From: Galerina marginata
Lineage: Eukaryota; Basidiomycota; Agaricomycetes; Agaricales; Galerinaceae
Direction of reading: 5' to 3'
Length of the DNA stretch: 64,000 nucleotides
Assembly: GCA_023014335.1 (NCBI GenBank)
Contig: JAECYW010000008.1
Coordinates: forward strand, 620,001 to 684,000
A program made the position numbers and the translations under genes. A model generated the notes under the pieces. It did not search any database. It worked only from the letters and a program-made list of their open reading frames with translations, and was not told the DNA's origin. Position 1 is the stretch's first letter. Each line of letters starts with the position of its first letter. Positions 12,833 through 22,303 of the stretch are shown piece after piece.

Positions 12833-12891
12833 TTGTTATTAAAAATAGCATGTGCTAGGCGGAAACCAAACACCTTAAATCGCTACCCAGA

Positions 12892-13471
12892 CACATGGGA
12901 CAGTAGTATATTTACATACTATACTGTAAAATGCCAATCAACGAAGTAGTCATAATATACGGGCTCAGTCTGACAAATCTATTTTGCTACGAAGTTGACG
13001 TGTTCCATGGTCCGATCGGAATGGCTACGATGTAGCCATAGGATATGGTCCGATCGGATTGTGCTGCCACGGTAGCGGTGGCCGTCGTATGAGTGGGATA
13101 AATTTTGCGGACCCCGATATATGAGCACTGCGGTCAACGGGCTGCCAAATTTGCTGGACGCGGTATTTTCTGGTTTTTTTTTTTGGGGGGGGGGGGATTG
13201 GTCCTGGGTCCTGGGGAAATGTGCGGGCACCGTTGTTGGGACAATTTCTGGCCTGGGCTCCGGCAGAATATGCGGGATCCCGCACCCACTGGCTTGGGGT
13301 TGGGCCGGATTCCGATCAAAATGTCTGCCGGCCAAAAGAATAGCATGCGGGCTCCAATAATTTTCTTTTGGCGGTGCGGTTTATTTTAATTTTTGGGGGA
13401 TACTTTGGCCTGGGTTCCGGGAAAATGTGCGGGCACCGCGGTTGGGCAAATTCTGGCCTGGGCTCCGGGAG
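12892..13471 (+). repeat. left terminal inverted repeat of KDZ element
   Basis: About 580 bp, matching the complement of 26178-26756; the only difference I saw is a G12 versus C11 run near 13185-13196. It contains the palindrome TCCGATCGGA twice (about 13012 and 13048), four CGG-N3-CCG sites (13108, 13224, 13306, 13430) and the 14-bp palindrome TGCGGGATCCCGCA near 13271. The second half begins a ~205-bp subterminal repeat unit (about 13207-13410) that recurs, diverged, at 13410-13555. ORFs predicted in it are by-products. Confidence 0.9.
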
Positions 13472-13764
13472 CATATATATGTAGGATCCCGCACCCAGAG
13501 GGTTGGAGTGGGCACACATCCTGATCAAACTGTGCGGCAGCCAGTAATTCAATTTTGTACAAGCCCAAGATCAACTTTCCATGATTACAACTGCAAGTGT
13601 GACAAGTTTTCGGAAATCTGATGTTTGCCTAAGGATTTGCGGTGCCCGGTACTGGTCAGCAGCATTGACCATATATCCGAATTTAGGTTGAGGTTAGCGA
13701 GAGGCAGCAAATGGTTATGTATATTGGCGACATTTTAAAAAACAGTGTATGGTACCCTCGTTTG

Positions 13765-15186
13765 TCAATCATCTCCTAACAGTTGATCTTCTTCCGCATC
13801 GTCCGCAGCATACTCATAATAATCGCCCATCTCGTCTTCCTGATATTCGTCCTCATCAAAGTCGGCGGGGTCCGAGAAATAATCGTCGTCGTTCAGTGCG
13901 TCGTTTGCGAAAGCTGATGGGATGGATGTTGTGGCACTTCCATCCGAGGTTGTAGACGACACATCCTCTATTTCGACGTTTCTGACTTCCTCAAGATTGA
14001 GCATAGACGCAGTTGGAGGATGTGTAAGAGCTGTGGTATTCACAGGGGCTGGTAAAACATTTGTTGATTTGGGCGGAGAGTCTACACCGGCAGCCGTGGT
14101 CCTGTGAGTCGAAGCATCATCAGTTGGTGGGGCTAACTGGGTTGAAGAATTGCTTTGCTTCGTTTTAGGGCGGTTATCAGGCCCTGGCGATACCGACGGG
14201 TAATACTTCGCGAATTCTCTTGGGAGGTTATATCCTCTTGTCTTGAAAGGTACGCCATATTTGCTGTTAATATTGTGAAGTATACTATACGCGCCAACGC
14301 GTAGAGTTGACCTTTCAACGGCCTCCCGACCTTCTACTATCTGCCCCTCGACAACCGTCTGTGCCATGCGGAGCTTTTCAAGGGCGAGCTTGAGTGTTTC
14401 TCGAAGGGGGACACAATTTTCACAGAGAGCCTCCGCAGGGTTTGGTGAAGGAGGCAGGGGTGGTTCAGGTCGTGGGGCAAGCCCGGGCACCTCACCTTTG
14501 CCAAAGCACATGCGGTGGCCGAGCGTAGTCAGCTCTTCACTAATCATCGGGTCGCCGCGACTGTCTCGTGGTATCGCCTAATCAAAAATATTGAAAAGGG
14601 AAGTGATGATGCATAATGATTACTTACCGCGTAATAAAATGCCATAAAGTGGTCTTGTCCCACTTGATAATTCACAACACGATCCACTGAGCCGCCTGTC
14701 TTCCACCAGTATGCAAATGGTTTTGTCGATTCAAGGATTAGAGTGTCGTCATAATCGGTGAAGTCCATATTGATGGACTCCGGAATCGTAATGTGTAGTT
14801 GTGCTCCAACATAGGGTGTATAGACGGTGGCCGCAACATCTGTCAAAAGGTACGGGGCCCGAATATGGAACCCTTGAAGCGAGCAATAGCCAATGTGAGC
14901 GAGGATCATCTCCTGCAAGAATGATGAATGATAAAATTTAATAGTCAGTTGAAGCACTTACAATTTCTTCGCGAATATGGTCATCGCCGTTGACAGGACG
15001 GTCTTTTGGCTCCACAACCATAAGAACCCGGAGGGCGGCTCTCAGCCTGGCCATAAGGACGTGTAATTTCAGTCGGGCCATAGCCTCACGATCTTCGAAA
15101 GGGAAAAAAAAACGGCGACTGGGAGACGGAGCGACGAGCTTCGGAAGATCCTTCTCCACAACGGAGGCAGAGGTCTTCTTGTCCAT
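13765..15186 (-). CDS. KDZ-element accessory gene 1, unknown function
   Basis: Three exons, 15186-14962, 14912-14628 and 14577-13765, join in frame to about 440 residues; the introns (49 and 50 nt) have GTAAGT donors. The start is the ATG before DKKTSASVVEK; an upstream in-frame start at 15237 is possible. The first third is basic/helical (AMARLKLHVLMARLRAALRVL). The middle looks globular (IGYCSLQGFHIRAPYLLTD, TDYDDTLILESTKPFAYWW, NYQVGQDHFMAFYY). A CENC pair and helical region are followed by a Ser/Thr/Pro linker and a very acidic tail (DEDEYQEDEMGDYYEYAADDAEED). I do not recognise the family. It lies just downstream of the transposase on the same strand, under 100 bp away. It contains CGG-N3-CCG sites at 13866, 14088, 14825 and 14853. 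Probably an element-encoded helper. Confidence 0.65.
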
Positions 15187-15284
15187 GATGGAGGTAGAGA
15201 AACAGGATTGTTGTCCAATTTTGATATCAATCTCCAATCTTTAAGATCGATTTAATCATGTGACCAGACTAAAAATTATAAATT

Positions 15285-18200
15285 TCAGTGTACCTCTTCT
15301 CTCACTGATTTGTATGTACTGTCTACATTGGAAAAAATTGACTCGGCTACCCGGGAAAGCTCGTTCCACATGGCAATCTTTTCTTCAGCATAGGCGCGGT
15401 GTCCGATGTGACCGTCTGGTATTTTGTCCCGTCTGTCCCGCCACTTTCGGGCCATGTGCATGTAGAATCTCACCGTCCAGCCCATCTCGTGTTGTGTCAG
15501 ATTCAGCTCTTCGGCCCACCGGTTTTTTTGGGCTCGGGCGCTCAACCAGTTGATTCGATAGACTAGATAAATTTCAAAAAAATTACCAACTTGCTTCTGA
15601 AGTGATGTAAAATTGACTGACATTCGTTGTGATGTTCATTGGCCAACGCCGAATTAGCAGCCTGAGAGTTGGGGTTGGGCAGTTGATTGGAACTGTAGAA
15701 CCACGGAAGCCGCCGGTTGCTCTGACCAGACGAATTCGGGTCGACGACCTGTGTGCTAATACTGCAGTCTTTCAGTTCCAAATACGGATATCTAGCTTCC
15801 AGAGATTCTCGCGAGTCTGGCGCTACCAATTTTCGCATGATCGCCCGATTGTGATTGTAGACTGTACGCTGCAACGTCCAAGCCCGCTTGAGTATGTGAA
15901 CGGCATCCCATGCTTTGGTCCTTGTAGCTACTCCGGTGGCCGGTCGAACTCCATTTTTCATCTGCCAGGACAACTGAATGACCGCAGTTCGGACAAGCTC
16001 CAATGCATCATCTGCCTGGCCATGCCTAATTTCCAACTCGGACGTCCTGAGGTCTTCAACAAGGGTGCGGTCTTCAATCGACAAGGCATTTATCTGATTG
16101 TCCGTCAATGCAGAAGGGAAGGGCAGCAGCTGGCGCTCCGGGTCGCCGTCAGTCAACGTGGGTTCTTCGGTCTCCGCATCTTCAGTATCAGATACTTCAT
16201 CCAAGACAACGACAGTTCTCTCGCAAATTAAATCGACAAGATCTTGGCCCAGGTGTTCAACGGCGCCTTTGGTGAATGTATTGATTTCCCTTTGTAACTG
16301 GCGCCTTTTATTCACCAAGTCGAGCTTTTGAACTGTAGTCGGCTCCCGCTTACACTTACGGGCTTCTGAGCGCACGGCGGCCCTACATGCTTTTCAGATG
16401 CATTAAGCAAAATGGATGGAACTAACTTACTGGCGCTCTTCAGTTTTTAAACCGGCTGATAGCCATGCAGCCCGTCCAAGGCGGCCTCCGTGGCGCGCAC
16501 TGTCTGCAAGCTCAGCCAGCGCCATCTTCAGCTCAATCTCCCGACGAGTCAAGGCTGAGTATAGATTTGACGGTTAGAATAATCAGGCTGCATATAATCT
16601 GTTACTTGCCTTTAGGAACTTTCTTTTTCATAATGTCCATCCTGGTCACATCGGACGGCCGATTCAACTCAGCAGCCTCGATTTCCTTTTTCCATTTTGG
16701 CAGCAGGCTCTGTGGGGATGATTGCGTCATTCCATCATAATAAATTGCGCTAGTCCGTTCCTCAATGACCGCCCGAGAATAACGTTTGGCAATTGTTTCC
16801 GCTAGACAAAAAAGTGAAAATCCATTGAAATTGGATCAAAGGGAATACTGACCCATGTTGATGTTTTTTTTCCAATTGGAATCACCCATGTGATCATCGA
16901 GGATTTCGGTGCGGTGGGCCGTTGTTGCTCCTACGGTGCTCCGGGAGATTCCATTGAGAATCGACCATAGTGTTTCCAGCACTTTGCCATCAACAATACC
17001 AGCTCCAGGAACGTAGGTTGTCGCCCAGCGATATAGACATTCCTCTTTGTGCCCATGTACGTGGAACAAACCAATTGCACCTATTAGAGTTACGGCGTCC
17101 GGGATGCTAAGCGTCGTACTTTTGGTGATGCGCTCAACAAGTCTGACATGGAACTGGCACATTATGTCATAAATGCAATGCACGCACGTAACGCCCTCCA
17201 TGGCAATGTGCTTGAGACATTCGCAGAGTGAATAGTCCATGGACATCTGTTTCTCCCCTTTGACAAAGTCGACCAGACTACCAATGGCGAAACACCCATG
17301 GCGACCGCAAGCCCAACAACCAACCCCGCGAACGCGTTTTCCGGGGCCCGCTTGGTCTTTATTTGCGGCGGCATTGTGGTGATTGCAGGTGCGAGTCTAA
17401 AAAAGAATTAGCTGCGTCGCTCTGAATTCAGCTAAATATGCATCTACTCGCCTGCTTGTAGATTTCGGGATGTTTTTCAGCTTCCTCCAAGTGGGCTTTG
17501 TACGGGCCCCGGGCAGTCATGAATGCATCACCATCTGTTAAATGAACATCATCGGCTTCGTTCTTCTGTTTCAAATGATATGCTTTGAAATTTCCATCCC
17601 CAGCAACGGTTAATGTGTTTAGTTCTCTACAATATTATTTTGAGTTGGACAATTTAAAGTTTTGAGATGCGTACTTACTTTGCTGTCTCCTTTTGCCAAT
17701 CATCAGGCAAATTGACTCCTGGTTGCGGGCAGGCGGCGCAAAATAGTGCTAATTTGACCAGGGCAGCCATTGGTATTTCAGAACAACAAGGTAACTTGCG
17801 GGCTTCCGCTGTTGGCAAGCTAGAATTTGTGCGGGCTTCCGGTGTAGGCACGCTGGAATTTGTGCTGGCCTCCGGAGTATTGCTGCCAGGTATTCCCGTG
17901 TCCAGCGGTTGTGATTCTGCAAACGCAGGTGGGGCGCTGAAGAGGTGATTCCGTTCAGGGTGCGCATCTTGAGTCTGTGTTGACGCAGGGGCTTCTTTTG
18001 ATGACATAGGTAGGGCGGGGCCCAAAGGCTGTGGTAAATGATCTGCGGGGCCCGCACGGTTCATTTCGTCATTGGCGGCGACCGCAGCAGCTGCCGCTTG
18101 AGGTGCGGGTGCCGGAATAATCACTATTTGAGTAGCGGTGCCCGGACGGTCCAGTGTATTCATTGCGGGGGCCGCAGCATTTGTTGCTGAACCTGCGGGG

Positions 18201-19522
18201 CCCGCTACGTTGAGCTCGCTGATTACGGGAGCCGCAGTATCCGTTGGAGTAGAGGCGGCGCCCGCACCGTCTGGCGAAGAGTGTGCGGAGGCCGCATGAA
18301 CAATATCCGTTATAGCGGGGCCCGCCCTCTCGTCGGCCACCACTGGTTCGCTTATGGATGCAGGTCCAATAGTGTCATGCCCTCTTCCATGCATCTTCCA
18401 AAGTTTTAAGTTACGATACTGCCGGCTCACCCTGCGAAGCTCGCGATATCGATTTATTACAGTTTTCGGGAACGCCGGGCAGGTAAGTCTCCTCAACTTC
18501 TGGTAGTATTGGTAACCTGAAGTTTTGCATTCGAGGCTAGAAAGCCGGAAGTCGTTTAGAACATGCAAAGTAAACGCAGTCTTGGGTGTTTGGAAGCTCG
18601 CAGGAAAAAGCCCCATTTTAAGGTACTGAACATCGAGGGGATCCGTAGAACATTGGCAGCTGCACTCGACCACTGGTAGCTGATGAATTCCGGAAGTGTC
18701 AATGATGTGTATGAACCGGTTGCCGCATGAATCGTAGTTCGGCGCCCGGAGGAATTGTTCTGATTGGGACGTCCTCTCCTCCACAATATCGTCTTCGTCT
18801 TCTGGTTCGTCGTCGTATGTATTTTCCCTGTCCCAGATAATGGTGGCCTCCACAGTGTCATCGATGTCGCGGGAGTGCGGAGTGCCGGGAAGGTACTGCT
18901 CAGTCGGGCGCCGCTGTTCCTCATTTTCTCGGGCACAAGGGAGTCCATGATGCCCAAGATGCAGCTTGACCCCCGTCTCCCAAAGGGCGGCAGACCGAAA
19001 ATATCTGCCATTCCAGTATTTAATCCGGTGAAATGGTAGAAATTGGTGAATATCACAACAACAAGTTGTGCAAAGCATACGACCACCCAAGCACATGTCA
19101 CATCTCCAGGTTGCCGGTGTTGTCTTGCATATACCACAGACAGGATTCAGATCGGCGGGGGCCTCGAGAGAGAGTAATGTGTGTAGATGAGCGGCTCGCC
19201 GTGGAACCCACTCTCGGAGGTAATCATTCTGGGACTTCCCACCGGTTTTGGGAAGGGGTAACGCTTCAAGATTGTCGAGAACCTGCTGTTCAGTAATGTC
19301 TCCCTCAAAATGAAATACTTCGCCAGCCGATAGTCCAGTCTCGCGGGCGCCGACTGTGGGTTGAGATAGCACAGGAGCTGGTGGGACAACAGGTTCTGGT
19401 GGGCGGGGCTCCGCTTGCTTCGCTTTATTAGACGTTTTTCTCTTCTTCTTGCCCCATGTCTCTTCTTCTGGTTCGTCGTTCTTTGGACCTTCAGTGCTGA
19501 TAACCTGGACGCGTCGCTTCAT
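15285..19522 (-). CDS. KDZ transposase (CxC2-type cysteine cluster plus RNase H-like core)
   Basis: Multi-exon gene. Exon 1 is 19522-17679, then 17626-17452, 17396 to about 16854, about 16803-16612, and further exons to the stop at 15285. Exon 1 holds a basic N-terminus, then a treble-clef-like cysteine cluster (CGICKTTPATWRCDMCLGG, CTTCCCDIHQFLPFHRI, GVKLHLGHHGLPC, VVECSCQC) matching the CxC2 cluster of KDZ transposases, then a long Ala/Pro linker. The catalytic core follows with the expected motifs: GDGNFKAY (first acid), CGRHGCF, YDIMCQFH (second acid), GLFHVHGHKEEC and GAGIVDGKVLETLWS (third acid). The C-terminus has the family helices (RHGQADDALELVRTA; RINWLSARAQKNRWAEEL). The ATG at 19522 is preferred because the frame extends upstream only through TTG. 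One intron (after 17452) uses a GC donor. It moves the element by cutting at the TIRs, from family knowledge. The divergent partner at 20128 shares its promoter region. Confidence 0.9.
17799..17874. repeat. 33-bp spaced CGG-N4-CCG-type repeats
   Basis: CGG-GCTT-CCG at 17799-17808 and 17832-17841 and the degenerate CTG-GCCT-CCG at 17865-17874 lie 33 bp apart. Here the intervening sequence is also similar, giving 11-residue protein repeats (EARTNSSLPTA type). This is an ordinary young tandem repeat carrying a variant of the same palindrome. Confidence 0.6.
18046..18324. repeat. ten CGG-N3-CCG palindromes at exact 30-bp spacing inside the transposase exon
   Basis: Exact sites start at 18046, 18076, 18106, 18136, 18166, 18196, 18226, 18256, 18286 and 18316. 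Most extend to TG-CGG-N3-CCG-CA or close to it. The intervening sequences are unrelated. On the coding strand each site encodes a small Ala/Gly/Pro tetrapeptide (AGPA, AASA, AGAA, AAPA, AVAA) and the six residues between differ completely. DNA sequence and spacing, rather than protein, seem to be what is kept. Confidence 0.85.
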
Positions 19523-20127
19523 TGTCAAGGCAGAAAGAATCTCGAGGAAACGGTTTCAATGACCAACATCTGTCCGATCTAAATAATATAGGTAGCTGAC
19601 ATGAGGAAGACACATGTTTGTTCGTGAATGCCTTTTGTTCGCGAATGCCTTGCGGGCGATGAGGAAGCTGTGTTCTTTTTACATTCAATGATTTGTTCCT
19701 AATTTGTTCGTGCTGCTCGCAATGCAATTGGGCGGTTAATATGTGATCGAGAGCTCTAATTGTGTCCTATTCCACGACTTACAAACGCAAAATAGTTTCA
19801 GGTTATGAATTCAACGCATTTGCATCCGTTGCTGCCTGTGTGCATGCAGACCACGCTCCTACCATGTGTCAGGTCTTCTTGCCCTGCATGTGCAGCGTTC
19901 ATTGTGCGTTCACGTCAGAGCCTGAAATGAGGAAGGGAAGAATAATTACGTCTGAATGCTCTGATAATTCCTTTGACCAGTGAATGAATGCACCTGGTGG
20001 ACAGTTCCATTTAAATGAGAACAAGCAGGGTTCCTATCCCTGCAGATTGCAGATTCAACCTAGGGATACGACGGAAGGACAATTATCGTTATAAATACTG
20101 TCGTCCCGACCAGAATATGCTATTGCA
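19523..20127. promoter_or_regulatory. divergent intergenic region between transposase and accessory gene 2
   Basis: 605 bp separate the two divergent starts. It has a local direct repeat of TTGTTCGTGAATGCC / TTGTTCGCGAATGCC near 19617-19650 and no gene. It is presumably a bidirectional promoter. It lacks exact CGG-N3-CCG sites, unlike the genes on either side. Confidence 0.5.
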
Positions 20128-22031
20128 ATGGCAGACACAAACCCCCCAAATGCTGGCGACGACAGCCTACCATCTTCCGTACATGCTGCAGAACCACTCG
20201 AAGACCCAGCTATGCCCTGCGGCCGGCCGGAACGTTCGATATGGACCCCTCAAGAACTCACGGTGCTCCGGTCGCACATCGAGGCCTACCAAAACACACC
20301 ACGAAAGGAGAAGTCTCATTACATCGCATCTAAGGTGACCACAGAGATAAAAGGATGCTGGGGAGATCGATACACCAAGGCGAACAGGGCCAAAGACAAG
20401 GTTGCCAGAGATCAGTGGACCAAAAAAAAACACGTCAGTGGCTTGTTATTCACGTTGGAAAAAAGCATTCACATATTCATCAGCAAATTTGGGTTTGGTT
20501 TGGCAATCATGCGAGAAGGAGACGACGCCTGCGGATCCCGGGATTCAATATCGGTGTTAAATTCGACTCTGTATTGATTGCTGAGAAGAAAAAAGAAATC
20601 GACGATCTCACAACAGAGTTGTCGAATGAAAAACCCGGTGAGCCACGCTGGATCGGATGCTATCAACGAGCAAAGAAGCAGATCAAGGAGCAATTGACTG
20701 AAGAAGAAATCAAATGCTATGAGGACAAGGTACAAGAATGGATTCGAGACGGTGTCCCGGCCGATGTACAAGCTGCGTAAGTGCTTTCGGCCCCCCGCAC
20801 AATTGCATTTTCTAATTCATTTATACCTAGCAATGTTTTGAAGCACGGTCAGCATATTATTCGAGAAATTGTAGCGGCATTATTTAAAAGCATGGGTATG
20901 CGCATGATGGCCTTTGAATGCCATACCGACAAGGAGGGCCGGATGAGATGGTCGTCGTGAGTAGAACTTCCGGCTCCCGCGAACACGTCGTTGACAAGCC
21001 ACACAGATTTGACACCCAACGACTTCAACTCGACGCAGCCAGTATCCCATCGTTTTCCGTTTACAATAAGAAGCTATTCAAAGATCTTACGGATGGTTGG
21101 AAGGACTACACCAGACACATTGCACAGATTCAACGGGGAGCCGCCGTGGATCCGGTTGCCGCACCTTCTACGTTTGTTTTGAGGGACCTGAAATTCCATC
21201 CACAAGGTTTACCAAGTCGTGAACTCCAGGGGGGTAGAGACTGCACTTGTGCAACAATCAATTTTGCGTCACTTCTACTTTATTCATTATGGTGTGTACG
21301 CTACTAATACTTTGAACAACGTCTTCTCACATTAACAAAATTCAGGGTTAGCTACCAAGGGTGCAAAGCGGGTGCCGTACTCACGAATGACGACTGCGGG
21401 GGCCGATTGGACTCAATTTGTACGGAAGACTGATTTTCCAGTGGGTACCTCCTTTAAAGATCCAGCTTCGTATCACGCGCAGGAGCTCCAAGAGATTTTA
21501 AGCCTCTGGCGTCAACGTGAGGAGCGAGGTGAACTTGTCTTCCGTTTCATTGGCATTCCGGAGAAGGAAGAGGTGTTAGAGCCAATGTACCCGCCCGAAG
21601 CATTCAATGATTTCATCATCCCAATGGCCCCCGCTCCGACGACCTCGATTGAAATTCCTGACCCCGGTAGTGATTCAGATGATTCTGACTTCCACATGAA
21701 AATGTTCAGTGAGATGCCAGATGATGACCCCGTTATTGCTGCAATAGGTGGCTCTCTGCAGAATGCGGAGACCGCGAGCGAGATATTGAATTCACCGGAC
21801 GCCGCAGAGGAATCAGACGAGTCGGCGGCTCCCGCTGTTGTTCGCGGACGCCGTTGTCCCCCTAAAAGAGCGAGAGGCGGTGTCCAGCCTCTGGATGATC
21901 AACTGCCTACCCCAGGACCCAGCAACAGGCCAACTCCATCATCACCACCGCCAACTGGGCGACAGTTGCGTCCCAGGATTGCGGGAGACCGCGCACAACC
22001 ACCCAAACGAGCACCAAAAAAGAAAAAATAG
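20128..22031 (+). CDS. KDZ-element accessory gene 2, possible DNA-binding protein
   Basis: Spliced gene starting MADTNPPNAGDD. A Myb/SANT-like opening (SIWTPQELTVLRSHIEAYQ) lies in exon 1, which ends at about 20433. Exon 2 opens with QIWVWFGNHARRRRRL, resembling a homeodomain-type recognition helix, though I could not confirm a full domain. A helical region follows (EQLTEEEIKCYEDKVQEWI) and a conserved-looking middle (HIIREIVAALFKSMGMRMMAFECHTDKEG; DFTRYIAQIQ-like SVYNKKLFKDLTDGWKDYTRHI). The last exon starts about 21370 (ADWTQFVRKTDFPVG...) and ends in an acidic then Pro/Arg/Lys-rich tail with a terminal PKKKK. Introns near 20434-20483, 20777-20830 and 20957-20998 are approximate. CGG-N3-CCG sites are dense, including three at 30-bp spacing (21766, 21796, 21826). 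Function inferred only from basic motifs. Confidence 0.65.
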
Positions 22032-22303
22032 AAATCAAAGCAGTTTGTTGCGTTGGGATGCTACTTTAGGAGTCAATGGGAATTCATTACATTTACCTAC
22101 GAACCCTTACCTACAGAAATGCGATGCTTACTTCATTGACACAAAGGCAAGGACAAAATTATTGATTGGGGGCCAACCCTATATACAACTACGGGCCCCG
22201 GCGTAGCACGACACTATGCGACATATATGATACATTAAAAAAAAAAAACCGGCTCCCCGTTGCGTGACAAAATCGAGAGGGGGAGGCGGCGGCAACTATT
22301 CGA

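Noticed and set aside
12979..13621. Several ORFs on both strands in the left TIR, mirrored at 26260-26669
   Set aside because: They are identical in both TIRs because the DNA is, run through homopolymers, and show no protein features.
15629..16231. 200-residue plus-strand ORF
   Set aside because: Exact antisense shadow of the KDZ transposase C-terminal exon, which has clear family motifs.
18046..18324. CRISPR-like array (regular short palindromes with unique spacers)
   Set aside because: Repeats are only 9-13 bp, the array lies in a eukaryotic coding exon, and no cas genes occur. The likeness is only in layout.
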